Of a stretch of 64,000 bases of DNA, positions 35,590 through 44,985 are shown in pieces; position 1 is the stretch's first letter; every line of letters starts with the position of its first letter. The stretch spans positions 25,405-89,404 of the forward strand of contig CANEUH010000016.1 of assembly GCA_947441615.1 (NCBI GenBank). The letters run 5' to 3'. The stretch comes from Bacteriovoracaceae bacterium. Its GTDB lineage: Bacteria > Bdellovibrionota > Bacteriovoracia > Bacteriovoracales > Bacteriovoracaceae. Position numbers and translations under genes: made by a program. The notes under the pieces were generated by a model. It searched no databases, was not told where the DNA came from, and was given only the letters and a program-made list of their open reading frames with translations.

Positions 35590-36474
35590 ATGAAAGTCCT
35601 GACTTCACCTTTTTTAAATCCCTTCATAAACCTTGCCCTAGAGGATTATTTTCTTAGATCTCAAGATGATCTTCCTATTTTATTTTTTTATGTGAATCGT
35701 CCGTGCGTTGTCTTAGGTCGGTTTCAAAATCCATGGCTAGAGACGAATCTATCTTATTTGGTTAACAATGATATTTGGCTTGTAAGAAGGCAAAGTGGCG
35801 GGGGATGTGTCTTCCACGATGAAGGGAATTTAAATTTTAGTTTTATCACACCATCTGGAACAATTGATCGAACCAAACATGCTGAACTTTTAAAAGAGGC
35901 CTTTAAAAAAGCGGATATCCATTTAACGATCTCTCCTCGAAATGACTTATGGCTTAACGATTTAGCTGGAATTCCCAAAAAGATTTCTGGATCAGCTTAT
36001 AAACAAACAAAGGATGCCTCCTTTCATCATGGGACATTTTTAGTAAGTTCTGACCTTAATAAGCTTGAAGAAAGCTTAAAGCACACTCTTGTTCCAAAAA
36101 GCTCAAAGTCTATTTCCTCTGTGCGCTCAAAGGTTATTTCACTTCAAGAAATTCATCCTGGTGTTGAAATTAAAGACGTGATTGATCTCGTATCGCATTA
36201 TCTGAATACGATTCCCATCGAGCTCACAGGAGAGTATCTCTCCCATCCCTTAGTTCAGGATAGTTTTAATCAATTGATTCACTGGGATTGGTTATGGGGT
36301 GAGACTCCACTATTTGAGCTTCAAAATGGACTTGAAGTTAGAAAGGGGATTATCCAATCAACTGGTAAAAAATTTGATCGAGATTCGATGAGAAATGAGT
36401 TAGATCAAGCCGATGTAGAGCGATTTTTTCCAGACTTTAGTGAGCAGCACAGGTCGAGCAACCAGATTTTTTAG
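35590..36474 (+). CDS. Lipoate-protein ligase A
   Basis: Attaches scavenged lipoate to E2 and H proteins, in the cytoplasm. Family signature: NLALEDYFLRSQ, CVVLGRFQNPWLETN, RRQSGGGCVFHDEGNLNFSF (lipoyl-AMP binding), and KKISGSAYKQTKD with the catalytic Lys region; HGTFLVSSDLNKL follows. 294 residues, with a short C-terminal accessory domain. Divergent from ogt with a 25-base spacer; no ribosome site is obvious. Its 3' end overlaps the convergent small gene by 38 bases. Confidence 0.9.
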   Translation: MKVLTSPFLNPFINLALEDYFLRSQDDLPILFFYVNRPCVVLGRFQNPWLETNLSYLVNNDIWLVRRQSGGGCVFHDEGNLNFSFITPSGTIDRTKHAELLKEAFKKADIHLTISPRNDLWLNDLAGIPKKISGSAYKQTKDASFHHGTFLVSSDLNKLEESLKHTLVPKSSKSISSVRSKVISLQEIHPGVEIKDVIDLVSHYLNTIPIELTGEYLSHPLVQDSFNQLIHWDWLWGETPLFELQNGLEVRKGIIQSTGKKFDRDSMRNELDQADVERFFPDFSEQHRSSNQIF

Positions 36475-36712
36475 CAGTCTGATCATTGAGGGTCCAGTCA
36501 CCGTAATTTGAGTTTAAATAAAGACAAGCTTCAGTTAATGAGTCAAAGTTTGACTGAAAGATCTCTTTTTCTTCATCCTTAATAACAGTGACGTAATATT
36601 GAAATTCGTTCACTTCCAAAGACTCTGGGTCTGCCCCAAACGTGATCAAGGCCATGAAATTTTTGTTTTCATACCTTGTATATGACCAATTCTCTAGATT
36701 AACTCGTTGCAT
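36437..36712 (-). CDS. Small protein with C-terminal CxxC
   Basis: 91 residues, cytoplasmic by composition (no signal). The middle (MALITFGADPESLEVNEFQY, then YVTVIKDEEKEIFQ) looks like a compact alpha/beta domain. The extreme C-terminus, SGCSTCAAH, is a likely metal- or redox-active Cys pair with a His. No family recognised. The overlap with the lipoate ligase 3' end (38 bases, convergent) is unusual but both frames look coding. Confidence 0.5.
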   Translation of the reverse strand: MQRVNLENWSYTRYENKNFMALITFGADPESLEVNEFQYYVTVIKDEEKEIFQSNFDSLTEACLYLNSNYGDWTLNDQTAKKSGCSTCAAH

Positions 36713-36807
36713 CCGACACTCTTCATCAAGTAAACTCTTGTATTAAGATTATTCTTAGTCTATATTGTTCCAACTTTTAAGTAAATGATTACCATTGCGA
36801 GGATTTT

Positions 36808-36984
36808 ATGGCCAAGGGACCACGAGTTATTGTGACTTTAGAATGTACAGAAGCTAGAAAAGAGGGTGCTTCACCTTCTCGTTATACAACTTCAAAAAAC
36901 AAAAAGACGACTCCAGAGCGTCTTGAAATGAAAAAGTATAACCCGAATCTTCGTCGTCATACTGTTCACAAAGAAATTAAATAA
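36808..36984 (+). CDS. rpmG: 50S ribosomal protein L33
   Basis: 58-residue protein starting [19 protein letters not shown] and containing [19 protein letters not shown] then [12 protein letters not shown], the L33 signature. It has only one of the four zinc-ribbon Cys residues (LEC), so this is the zinc-independent (C-minus) form. Start at the ATG behind GCGAGGA. A terminator follows at 37008. Confidence 0.93.
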   Translation: MAKGPRVIVTLECTEARKEGASPSRYTTSKNKKTTPERLEMKKYNPNLRRHTVHKEIK

Positions 36985-37007
36985 TTTTCTGAAAAAGATT
37001 TTTATGC

Positions 37008-37037
37008 AAAAAGGGACTCTTTCAGGGTCCCTTTTTT
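37008..37037 (+). terminator. Rho-independent terminator after rpmG
   Basis: AAAAAGGGAC and GTCCCTTTTT stem with a 9-base loop, followed by a T run. The A tract on the other side lets it serve the convergent DUF4340 gene, whose stop overlaps it. Confidence 0.85.
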
Positions 37038-38031
37038 ATTTGAGGTCAGTTGATTTTGTATTGAGAATTTTTAGTTCGTCCTTATCAATAAGAACAAAAG
37101 ATTGCTTCTCGTCTGTCGATAGAGCATAAGTGTCGCTTTTAACGACGTTCATTGAAGGAATTTCACTTTTCACATGTCCAATGACGTATGTTCTAACTCC
37201 CTGGCCAGAAATGAGTTTTAAACTCCATGAAGGGAGGGAGAGAGTTTGTTCCATGAAAGATTTTTGCTCATTATTTAATTTATCTAAAATAGATGAACTT
37301 TTGATCTCTTCAATTTTTTCAAAAAACTTTCGCACCTTTGAGTCTGATAACTGAACAGCATTTTGATCCAGCCACAGATTGTCTTTTCTAATAAGTTTAA
37401 GTCTCAGACCTTCTTCTGAGTAAATTTCTACTGATTGAAGGGAGTCAATATTGAGAGCAAGAACTTTTGATTCCACTAATTGAGCGAGATCATAGCTCTC
37501 AAGTGCCATTTCAATCGGGTCAATTTGATAAATCTGATCCTGGCCAGTAAGTGAAAGATAGGCAGAGTTATCAATAGGGTTAACGAGACCCATCTTGATT
37601 TCGATACTTTTATCAAAAGAATTGGTGAAATTTAGAGTAAGAGTTGGATTATCGAGAGAGAAACTTGTGATGTTAATTGGTTCTAATCGATAAAAGTTTC
37701 TCACTCTAATAGCACTTAGGGCGTCAATGATTCTTGAGACAACGTTTCCTTTAAGTTTTAGTGCTTGTGGTTCAAGCATTTGCCAAGGGCCTACAAGTTC
37801 ACCGTCTGGGTGAGTATTTTCAAAAAGAAATGTTCCATGCTTATTGGTCAATTTTAAATTTTTTAATTGCTTGAGTTCAGTTACCGGAGCTGGATTCGCA
37901 TAGATTTGAGCAATATCAACTTCGGGAGTTTGAGATTCAAATACTTCTGCAAATAATCCCAAGAATATGAGGATAAAGAAAAAAAAGACAACAAGTGCGG
38001 TAGATAGTGAAGGTCTGATAATTGATTTCAT
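37036..38031 (-). CDS. DUF4340-type membrane-anchored protein
   Basis: N-terminal membrane anchor (STALVVFFFFILIFLGLFA) followed by an external domain of repeated beta-alpha units as in DUF4340: LKLTNKHGTFLFENTHPDGE, ALSAIRVRNFYRL, VNPIDNSAYLSLTGQDQIYQ, LQSVEIYSEEGLRLKLI. Family members often accompany GldG-like ABC transporter genes, which are not present here. Start at the ATG of MKSIIRP (38031); the longer TTG frame is unlikely. It follows the PilZ-like gene after 18 bases, so one transcript is probable. Confidence 0.78.
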   Translation of the reverse strand: MKSIIRPSLSTALVVFFFFILIFLGLFAEVFESQTPEVDIAQIYANPAPVTELKQLKNLKLTNKHGTFLFENTHPDGELVGPWQMLEPQALKLKGNVVSRIIDALSAIRVRNFYRLEPINITSFSLDNPTLTLNFTNSFDKSIEIKMGLVNPIDNSAYLSLTGQDQIYQIDPIEMALESYDLAQLVESKVLALNIDSLQSVEIYSEEGLRLKLIRKDNLWLDQNAVQLSDSKVRKFFEKIEEIKSSSILDKLNNEQKSFMEQTLSLPSWSLKLISGQGVRTYVIGHVKSEIPSMNVVKSDTYALSTDEKQSFVLIDKDELKILNTKSTDLK

Positions 38032-38049
38032 ACGATCATTATACAAAGA

Positions 38050-38820
38050 TTAAACACCAAGTGTATCGTCTTGTGCCCCTGACGTCGTATTTTTATTCCC
38101 TGAGATTGTTGGTTCAATGGATTTTAAAAAATTTCTTAGATTATCTCTTTCTCCCGGAATCGAGAAAGCAAACTTACATTGAATCCGGTAGTCAGGTTTA
38201 GTTGAGCTAATAATTCTACTTCTCATGGCATAATGATGGCAGTACGTTACATCAGCAGTCATCATGAAATTTTTGGGGATCAAAAATTCTACCGTTACGG
38301 ACTGACCTTGAAGAAACTTATCTTTTGTAAAGCTAAGCATTGAATCCATATTGATGTCTGAGAGAAGAATAAACCCGTAGGAGATTTTCTCTAGATCTGG
38401 AGCTTGTCTTTGGTAAGGTCGATCAAGAATAGGGTTTGGTTTTTTAGTATCTAGACCTTGCATCGCCTGTTCAGCAATGATCTCTTCTGCTTGATTTAAA
38501 TTTTTATTCCCTTCTTCTGGATTGGCCTCTTGAGCTTTTACTTCTTCAACTGGTTCTTCTTTTTTTGCTTCTTCACTAACTTCTTCCATCATCGAAACCA
38601 TTCCATCATTAGTGGCCTCTTTCAGTTGAACCACATTATCGGGTTGAGAAGTGTTTAAGTTATAAAATTTTTTTATATCATCAATGAAGAGGGGAACTCC
38701 GGCGGCTTCGCATTCCTTGATTCTTCGTTCAATGGCCGCTTCAATTTCATCACGGAGACTCCAAAGACGAATAGAAATTTTTTTGACTTCAACAGGATGG
38801 CCACTTTTATTATGGATCAT
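38050..38820 (-). CDS. PilZ-like domain protein
   Basis: 256 residues. The N-terminus (RLWSLRDEIEAAIERRIKEC) is helical; residues about 75-130 are acidic, low-complexity linker (EEVSEEAKKEEPVEEVKAQE). The C-terminal 120 residues resemble a PilZ beta-barrel: YQRQAPDLEKISYGFILLSD, DINMDSM in the D/NxSxxG position, QGQSVTVEFLIPKNF, then strand pairs ending DYRIQCKFAFSI. Canonical RxxxR is not clear, so c-di-GMP binding is uncertain. Likely cytoplasmic regulator of surface or motility functions. Confidence 0.55.
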   Translation of the reverse strand: MIHNKSGHPVEVKKISIRLWSLRDEIEAAIERRIKECEAAGVPLFIDDIKKFYNLNTSQPDNVVQLKEATNDGMVSMMEEVSEEAKKEEPVEEVKAQEANPEEGNKNLNQAEEIIAEQAMQGLDTKKPNPILDRPYQRQAPDLEKISYGFILLSDINMDSMLSFTKDKFLQGQSVTVEFLIPKNFMMTADVTYCHHYAMRSRIISSTKPDYRIQCKFAFSIPGERDNLRNFLKSIEPTISGNKNTTSGAQDDTLGV

Positions 38821-39001
38821 GATTTTTCCTCTCAGTCTCTATTTTCACCTAGATCTAGATTTTATTAAAGGGTGGAAATTTCTTTCGATAAATTCCCTTT
38901 ATAATTGACTTTGCGCGTAAGCCTTTTTTACCTTCATGTAAAAAAACCAATAAATCTTACAATCGAGGGATAGAGAAATTTTTTTTGAGCTAGGAGAGCG
39001 A

Positions 39002-40720
39002 ATGAAAAAAGTGTCCATGTTGGGATTTTTGGGGCTAGCGGTTCTTTCTACAAGTGCTTTTGCGAAAATGTCGGGGCAGGATGCTCCTTATTTCCCTGGA
39101 GAAGTGTTAGTTAAGGTTCACCAAGGTGAGGAATCAAGACTCCTGAATAAACTTAACCGCCTGGGATCTGAAGTCAAAAGATCCATGAAGCTTTTATCTG
39201 GTAGTTACTTCCTACTTAAAACTCATTCACTCGCGACGAGCTCTCTTGTTTCTCTATTGGAAAATCAGCCAGAGGTTGATTTTGCTGAACCCAACTACAT
39301 TTATAAAATGATCGGTTCAACCCCGACTGTTGAAAGTATTCTGACTGGATCGATCAGTGAAAACTATAGTTCAATGGCCCCAACTGATCCTCTTTATGGA
39401 AAACTCTGGGGACTAAAAAATACTGGCTCAAATGAGCCAGATAGAAATGGTGGAAGCTCAACAACCCCTGGAGTCTCTGGTGCGGATGTTGAGGCCGAGA
39501 AAGTGTGGTCCATTACTCGCGGGTCAAAGAAAGTAGTCGTAGCTGTTATTGATACTGGTATTGATTACAATCACCCGGACTTAAAAAACAATATTTGGAT
39601 CAATGAAAAAGAGATCCCTGGAAATAATATCGATGATGACTCTAATGGGTACGTAGATGACATCCACGGATGGAATGCTCACGGTAAAAACGGAAATCCC
39701 ATGGACGGGAATTCCCATGGAACCCATTGCGCAGGAACCATTGGAGCTGAACATAATAACGGCATTGGTGTTGCGGGAGTGATGTCAGACGTGACTCTTA
39801 TGGCAGTTAAGTTTCTCTCTGATGAAGGTTCAGGGTCCCTTGCTGATGCAGTTGAGGCCATTGACTATGCTACAAAAATGAATGTCGATGTGATGTCGAA
39901 CTCATGGGGAGGAGGAGGATTTTCTCAGGCCCTTGAGAACTCCATTAAGGCCGCTAAAGATAAGGGTATCGTTTTTGTTGCAGCGGCCGGGAATGATAAT
40001 AGTAACAACGACTCTAGGCCCTCTTATCCAGCGACATACCAAGTGGATAACGTGATTAGCGTTGCCTCTCATACAGCTCAAGATGTTCTTTCTTCTTTTT
40101 CAAACCTAGGAAAAAGAACGGTTCATGTCGCTGCTCCTGGATCCAATGTTTTATCTTCTACACCAAATGGTGAATATAAAGTTTACTCTGGAACTTCCAT
40201 GGCAACTCCCCATGTCTCAGGAGTTGTGGGACTTCTTATCTCTGAGATTGGGCGTCTTCCAGTTCTAGAGCTACGAAACCGCTTAATGGCGACGACTGTT
40301 CCGGTTTCTTCTTATAGAAAGACAACGGTAGCTGGTGGCCGAGTGAGTGCTTATAATTTCCTTACTGACACACGTATTCCTCGCCAGGGGCCAGATGAAA
40401 ATGCATGGAGAGTTGAAAAGCTTTCTGAGGTTTTTGAGACAAGTCACCCATACTTAGATAATACCAAGCTTACTAAAAAATACTCTTTTCCTGGTGCAAA
40501 GTACGTGAAGCTTGTGATTGAAAAATATGATACCGAATCAAGTTATGATTTTATTACGATCAAAGATGCTAAGGGAGCGGTCGTCGAGAAAATTTCTGGT
40601 TCTGGTCAGAAATATGAAACTGATTACGCTGAGACTGATTCCATCAGCATTGAATTCTCTTCTGATTCAAGCCAAACCAAATGGGGAACAGTCATTAGAG
40701 AAGCAAAAGTCATTTACTAA
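39002..40720 (+). CDS. Secreted subtilisin-like serine protease
   Basis: Exported S8 protease of 572 residues. Signal peptide MKKVSMLGFLGLAVLSTSAFA; I9-type propeptide (PGEVLVKVHQGEESRLLNKL to VDFAEPNYIY); catalytic triad Asp in VAVIDTGIDYNHPDL, His in NSHGTHCAGTIG, Ser in SGTSMATPHVSGV. The C-terminal 110 residues (YVKLVIEKYDTESSYDFITI, IEFSSDSSQTKWG) form a CUB-like beta domain. Ribosome site TAGGAGAG. Likely a prey-degrading or matrix protease. Confidence 0.93.
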   Translation: MKKVSMLGFLGLAVLSTSAFAKMSGQDAPYFPGEVLVKVHQGEESRLLNKLNRLGSEVKRSMKLLSGSYFLLKTHSLATSSLVSLLENQPEVDFAEPNYIYKMIGSTPTVESILTGSISENYSSMAPTDPLYGKLWGLKNTGSNEPDRNGGSSTTPGVSGADVEAEKVWSITRGSKKVVVAVIDTGIDYNHPDLKNNIWINEKEIPGNNIDDDSNGYVDDIHGWNAHGKNGNPMDGNSHGTHCAGTIGAEHNNGIGVAGVMSDVTLMAVKFLSDEGSGSLADAVEAIDYATKMNVDVMSNSWGGGGFSQALENSIKAAKDKGIVFVAAAGNDNSNNDSRPSYPATYQVDNVISVASHTAQDVLSSFSNLGKRTVHVAAPGSNVLSSTPNGEYKVYSGTSMATPHVSGVVGLLISEIGRLPVLELRNRLMATTVPVSSYRKTTVAGGRVSAYNFLTDTRIPRQGPDENAWRVEKLSEVFETSHPYLDNTKLTKKYSFPGAKYVKLVIEKYDTESSYDFITIKDAKGAVVEKISGSGQKYETDYAETDSISIEFSSDSSQTKWGTVIREAKVIY

Positions 40721-40758
40721 AAAAAAAAGGGCCCACATTCGTGGGCCCGAAACTTTTT
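40721..40758 (+). terminator. Terminator after the subtilase gene
   Basis: A-tract, then GGGCCCAC-ATTC-GTGGGCCC with an 8-bp perfect stem, then GAAACTTTTTATT. It lies between convergent subtilase and rpmB and can serve both. Confidence 0.8.
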
Positions 40759-40778
40759 ATTGTGAAGGTTTACTACAA

Positions 40779-41000
40779 TTATTTGTAGTATTTACGTAAA
40801 AATTTAGAAAGACCCATTTTATCTAAAGTCTTGATTGTCGACGTAGCAAGCTTAAGACGGATTGTTTGACCTGATTCAGGATCAAAAATTTTCTTCGTTT
40901 TAAGATTTGGTTGCTTGAAAGTACGTGTCTTGATGTTTGAGTGAGACACTTTATGGTTTGCCTGACGGCTTTTCCCAGTAAGATCACATTGACGTGCCAT
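40779..41000 (-). CDS. rpmB: 50S ribosomal protein L28
   Basis: 73 residues: MARQCDLTGKSRQANHKVSH, NIKTRTFKQPNLKTKKIF, and GQTIRLKLATSTIKTLDKMG are the L28 family pattern. Monocistronic, convergent with the subtilase. The start matches the family N-terminus exactly. Confidence 0.95.
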   Translation of the reverse strand: MARQCDLTGKSRQANHKVSHSNIKTRTFKQPNLKTKKIFDPESGQTIRLKLATSTIKTLDKMGLSKFLRKYYK

Positions 41001-41160
41001 AAATAGTTCCTTGTCGTTAGTCTTTAATTATAAAGTCCGATGAAGTTAACTTTTATTCGGCACCTTGGCAAGAGTAAAACTGAAGAATTTTGTGGACTTA
41101 ACTCTTTGTCGGTTTCATACTCATTTCATTTCAAATTTCATTCTTAAAAGGTGGTCTTTC

Positions 41161-43461
41161 ATGTCACTTAAGCCCTTGAATATTAAATCAAAACTTCTAG
41201 AAGCTCCTAAATCAAATCCTCTCTACTCAGTTATGATTAAGGACGCAAAGCAGAAAGATATTTCTCTCGCTCATCCAAAGGCGACTAGGTCTTTGATTGC
41301 ACTCATGGATTTAGCGGCCGTCAACGGTGGTGCTGCTTGTCACTGGGGAGGACCTTCGGCGATGACAGAAACATGGACGGCCCTTCATGGAATCATGTTT
41401 AAAGAAAAAAATTGGTTTGAAAAATTTAATTTCGTCAATGATATCGGTCACGCAGAGAATGGTATTTATGCTTTAAGAACTGTTCTTGGTTACGGAGACC
41501 TTACTTTAGAGACCTTGAAAGGCTTTCGATCTATTCAATCAAGACTAACTGGTCACGGTGAATCTCATCTTTATCCAGAGGGTGTCCTTTTATCAAATGG
41601 GCCTCTAGGTTCTGCACTTCCCCAGGCCCAGGGACTTGCTGTTGGAGATAAAATTTCTGGTAAGAAAAGAACGACTATATGTTCTGTTTCTGATGGCGCC
41701 TCAATGGAAGGAGAGGCGAAAGAAGCCTTTGCAGCTATTCCAGGGCTAGCTAGTAAAGGGAAATTGAATCCTTTCGTCCTTTTACTTTCAGACAACAATA
41801 CAAAGCTTGGTGGAAGAATTGATAAAGATTCATTTTCTATGCAACCCACTTTTGATTCCCTAGGGGCCCAGGGGTGGGAAGTTGTAAAAGTTGATAATGG
41901 TCATGATCTTGAGAAGATTTATCACACTGTTGATGAGGTGATTCATCAAGCTGAAAAAAATCCTTCTAGGCCTATTTGTGTGTGGATTAAAACCATTAAA
42001 GGTTATGGGGTTAAGTCAACTGCCGAGTCATCTTCGGGTGGACATGGCTTCCCACTAAAAGCTTATGACGTAGGAATTCATCAATTTTTAAAAGAGATTT
42101 GGGGAGATGAAGAAGTTCCAGCTGAACTTACTTCTTGGGCACAAGAATTAACTGTGAGTCCAGAAAAGAAAGAATCAACTGGACCCAAAAAAGATAAGAT
42201 CCAAATTGGTGTGAGTAAGGCGCTTTCAAAAGCTGTCAAAGAGGGCCTTCCCGTTTTCTCTATAAGCTCCGACCTTCAAAGCTCAACTGGGCTTAAGGCG
42301 TTTCACACTGAGTTTCCTGACCGATTTATTGATATTGGGGTTGCTGAGTCAAATATGATTTCTACTGCGATTGGAATGTCGAAAGCAGGACTCATCCCAG
42401 TAGTCGATACATTTGCTGCCTTTGGAGTAACCAAAGGAAACCTTCCTTTAATTATGGGTTCACTTTCTCAGGCACCCGTGATTGCAGTATTTTCACACAC
42501 TGGCTTTCAAGATGCTGCAGACGGGGCTTCCCACCAGTCCCTCACTTATCTAAGTGCTCTTTCGAGTATTCCTCATTTAAATGTCGTTAACGTTGCCTCT
42601 GCTAAAGAAGCTGAGGAGTATATTTACTCAGCTGTTAAACAAATCGCAACTGATAGAGAGAGTGGAAAAGATGGAGAGTCTTACATCTTTTTTATTGGCC
42701 GAGAAAATTTCGCCTTAGAAGTTAAAGAGGGTCTTATTTATGATCTTCATGAGCCTCAATTATTAGTTTCTGGAAATGATGGGGCGATCGTGGTTTCAGG
42801 TTCACTTGTTTCTAAGGGACTTGAGGCAGCCGAAAAATTAAAAGAAAAAAATATTCATGTTTCCGTTATTAACCATAGCTTTGTAAATAAGTCAGACTTT
42901 AAGCAAATTGGTGACTGGATCGAAGACAGTGGCTCAAAACTAGTCACTGTTGAAGATCATCAACTTATTGGGGGAATGGGCTCTCAACTCGTTCACCAAC
43001 TTAAATTACTCGGGTATGAATTTGAAGTTTCAACTCTCGCTGTTAAAGGAGAGTTTGGTCAAAGTGCATATTCTGCTGATGAATTGTATGCTAAGCACCA
43101 TCTCGATTCTAATGCTATTATCGTTGCTGTCGAAAATTTCCATAGCAAAGGAAGCTTTATGAATTTTGATAAAGAAGTATTAAAAACTAAGTGGAAAGAT
43201 GTTTCCGTTGAAGCAAAGAAAAAATGGGATTCAATTTCTGAAAAAGATCTTGATAAAGTTAAAGGTAACGCTGTAGCGATGGTTTCTTTAATTCAAGAAA
43301 AATTTGGAATCTCTAAAGAAGATGCTGCTAAAAAAGTTGAAGAGCTTCTTTCTAAATACCCAAAAGATGAAATCAAAGCAAAGGTTGGCGAAACGGCCAT
43401 GAAAGCTCTTGGTACAGCGAATAGCATCATTGGCCAAGTGAAATCAAAAATTAAAAAGTAA
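41161..43461 (+). CDS. tkt: Transketolase with C-terminal CsbD-like domain
   Basis: Thiamine-diphosphate enzyme of the pentose phosphate pathway. Motifs: LTGHGESHLYPEGVLLSNGP and GSALPQAQGLAVG, the ThDP-binding VSDGASMEGEAKEAF ... LLLSDNN, and in the pyrimidine domain FPDRFIDIGVAESNMIS and SHTGFQDAADGASHQS. After the normal transketolase C-domain, residues about 674-733 (LKTKWKDVSVEAKKKWDSIS, EKDLDKVKGN, LIQEKFGISKEDAAKKVEEL) match the small stress protein CsbD almost end to end, followed by a Lys-rich tail. This fusion is unusual. Start at ATG 41161 behind AAGGTGG; the longer frame from 41065 is rejected. Confidence 0.9.
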   Translation: MSLKPLNIKSKLLEAPKSNPLYSVMIKDAKQKDISLAHPKATRSLIALMDLAAVNGGAACHWGGPSAMTETWTALHGIMFKEKNWFEKFNFVNDIGHAENGIYALRTVLGYGDLTLETLKGFRSIQSRLTGHGESHLYPEGVLLSNGPLGSALPQAQGLAVGDKISGKKRTTICSVSDGASMEGEAKEAFAAIPGLASKGKLNPFVLLLSDNNTKLGGRIDKDSFSMQPTFDSLGAQGWEVVKVDNGHDLEKIYHTVDEVIHQAEKNPSRPICVWIKTIKGYGVKSTAESSSGGHGFPLKAYDVGIHQFLKEIWGDEEVPAELTSWAQELTVSPEKKESTGPKKDKIQIGVSKALSKAVKEGLPVFSISSDLQSSTGLKAFHTEFPDRFIDIGVAESNMISTAIGMSKAGLIPVVDTFAAFGVTKGNLPLIMGSLSQAPVIAVFSHTGFQDAADGASHQSLTYLSALSSIPHLNVVNVASAKEAEEYIYSAVKQIATDRESGKDGESYIFFIGRENFALEVKEGLIYDLHEPQLLVSGNDGAIVVSGSLVSKGLEAAEKLKEKNIHVSVINHSFVNKSDFKQIGDWIEDSGSKLVTVEDHQLIGGMGSQLVHQLKLLGYEFEVSTLAVKGEFGQSAYSADELYAKHHLDSNAIIVAVENFHSKGSFMNFDKEVLKTKWKDVSVEAKKKWDSISEKDLDKVKGNAVAMVSLIQEKFGISKEDAAKKVEELLSKYPKDEIKAKVGETAMKALGTANSIIGQVKSKIKK

Positions 43462-43470
43462 TGATTCTTT

Positions 43471-43499
43471 GGAGCTGGTGATCTCATCAGCTCCTTTTT
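43471..43499 (+). terminator. Terminator after transketolase
   Basis: GGAGCTGGTGA pairs with TCATCAGCTCC (11 bp, one G-T wobble), followed by TTTTT. The convergent oxygenase gene begins its 3' end at the T run. Confidence 0.85.
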
Positions 43500-43976
43500 C
43501 TAAGAACACCACCCAGCGATAATGATTCTCCTACCTTCTGTCACTTGGTGAATCTTGTGTTCATACCCATAAACACCAGTAAGAAATAAGATGATGTCTC
43601 CAAAACCCGGGGTGGGTATTTCATCGAATTCACTTGATCCTTTGGACCTAATGCCGAGTCTTCCTCCTGAAATTTGCTCAGGATTTATAGTAAGAGAGAG
43701 TGAAAACGCAAAGACTCTTGAGCCATCATCATGCCAGATTCCGTCTTCTTCCCAGTCATTTTGAGAGTCTCTGATACTAATAATAAATTCAATTGAATTA
43801 AACTCATGATAGGTTGAAAGAAATTGAAAGAGCCCTCCACCTTTATGGGAGAGCTTTTTAAATTTTTCATCAAGAAGAGACCATTGTTCTTCTTGGACGT
43901 ATCTCAAGACGACTTCAGGGAGTTGAAATTTTTCAAGATGGTAGCCCCTTTTAAATAGCTCAGGGGACTTAAGCAT
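43500..43976 (-). CDS. 2OG-Fe(II) oxygenase
   Basis: 158-residue dioxygenase of the prolyl-4-hydroxylase-like superfamily. Iron ligands HxD in IWHDDGSRVFAFSLSL (His-Asp-Asp), distal His in YGYEHKIHQVTEGRRI with the 2-oxoglutarate-binding Arg six residues on. GGRLGIRS and FGDIILFL are typical barrel strands. Start at 43976 (ATG inside an 8-base overlap with the SPL gene); the longer frame is unlikely. Third gene of the operon with the nucleosidase and the radical-SAM protein. Confidence 0.78.
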   Translation of the reverse strand: MLKSPELFKRGYHLEKFQLPEVVLRYVQEEQWSLLDEKFKKLSHKGGGLFQFLSTYHEFNSIEFIISIRDSQNDWEEDGIWHDDGSRVFAFSLSLTINPEQISGGRLGIRSKGSSEFDEIPTPGFGDIILFLTGVYGYEHKIHQVTEGRRIIIAGWCS

Positions 43977-44985
43977 TGTCTTCCATACAAAGATAAATTT
44001 TATCCTCAGGGATACCATGTCTAATGGATAATTCTTTTATGGTATTCATCATCCACATTCTCATGGGCCTATGGTAGCGAACTTTACCGTCAAAACTTTT
44101 TATCATAGGCCCAGTATGAATGACAGAGTCTGGATAGTTTCTTTCAACCTCTCTATAAACTTCTTTGGTAAATCTCACGACTCCAAGGGAGAGATATTTT
44201 AGATGTGTCGTTAGTGTTTCATTTTTAAGATGAATCAATAATTCTTCATAACAATCTTTAAATTGATCCTCATAAACGATTGGGTCAAAGTGGATACCAA
44301 TGGGCCAGCCAAGTTCATGCAATGTTCTCATCACTTTTATTCTTGAAGGAACACTCGGAGTCTTTAGATCCACTCTTTTGGCAATACTTATGGGAGAGAG
44401 AGAAAAACTAATAATAAAATTAGAAAGGGGAGTCAGGAGTTCAAGTTCTTTAGTGTTAACAGATTTTGTTCTAAGCTCAATCATGGCATTTGGATTATTT
44501 TTACAAAAATCGTGATACAAAGAGAGCTCACCCGTTAAGTGAGTCAGTGCCAGAGAGTCAGAAAATTCACCAGCATGAAACCAGACTCGTTCACCCTTTT
44601 TGGAATCCACTAATCGCTGCATCTCTTCAATAATGTCTTCGTGATTCACAAAGAGAACGATGTCTGGGGTATTAAAGTATCCTTGAAGGTAGCAGTACTG
44701 GCACTCGTAGATACAGTTATAAGCGTGGATAAAGTAATAATGGGATTCCCCGCTTGTCCCATAGGCGTCAGGTGCTTCTTTAAGAAGTTGTCCCTCTTTT
44801 CTTGCGATAAATAGATTGAGAGAGTCTCTTTTATGGAGATAGGGCTTTTTACTTCGACCCCAGAGATCACTATAGTTTTCGATGAAAATAGGGGTGCGAT
44901 TCATTTTCTTTAAAATGCCATCGACTCGAGGTAAATCCTTGATCCTTTCTTCAACATAGATTTCATTCCACATTGAGTTCACCAT
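43969..44985 (-). CDS. Spore-photoproduct-lyase-family radical SAM protein
   Basis: SPL-like radical SAM enzyme, 338 residues. The cluster motif is CIYECQYC (Cys91, 95, 98; Cx3Cx2C), preceded by YYFIHAYN and followed by YLQGYFNTPDIVLFVN, as in SplB-like proteins. Later IELRTKSVNTKEL and GIHFDPIVYED fit the barrel. SPL enzymes repair the UV-induced spore photoproduct in DNA; in non-sporulating bacteria the substrate is not always known. Overlaps the nucleosidase gene by 23 bases and the oxygenase by 8. Confidence 0.87.
   Translation of the reverse strand: MVNSMWNEIYVEERIKDLPRVDGILKKMNRTPIFIENYSDLWGRSKKPYLHKRDSLNLFIARKEGQLLKEAPDAYGTSGESHYYFIHAYNCIYECQYCYLQGYFNTPDIVLFVNHEDIIEEMQRLVDSKKGERVWFHAGEFSDSLALTHLTGELSLYHDFCKNNPNAMIELRTKSVNTKELELLTPLSNFIISFSLSPISIAKRVDLKTPSVPSRIKVMRTLHELGWPIGIHFDPIVYEDQFKDCYEELLIHLKNETLTTHLKYLSLGVVRFTKEVYREVERNYPDSVIHTGPMIKSFDGKVRYHRPMRMWMMNTIKELSIRHGIPEDKIYLCMEDNA

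Noticed and set aside
41065..41160. N-terminal extension of transketolase
   Set aside because: The sequence does not resemble the family, while ATG 41161 has a ribosome site and the normal start.
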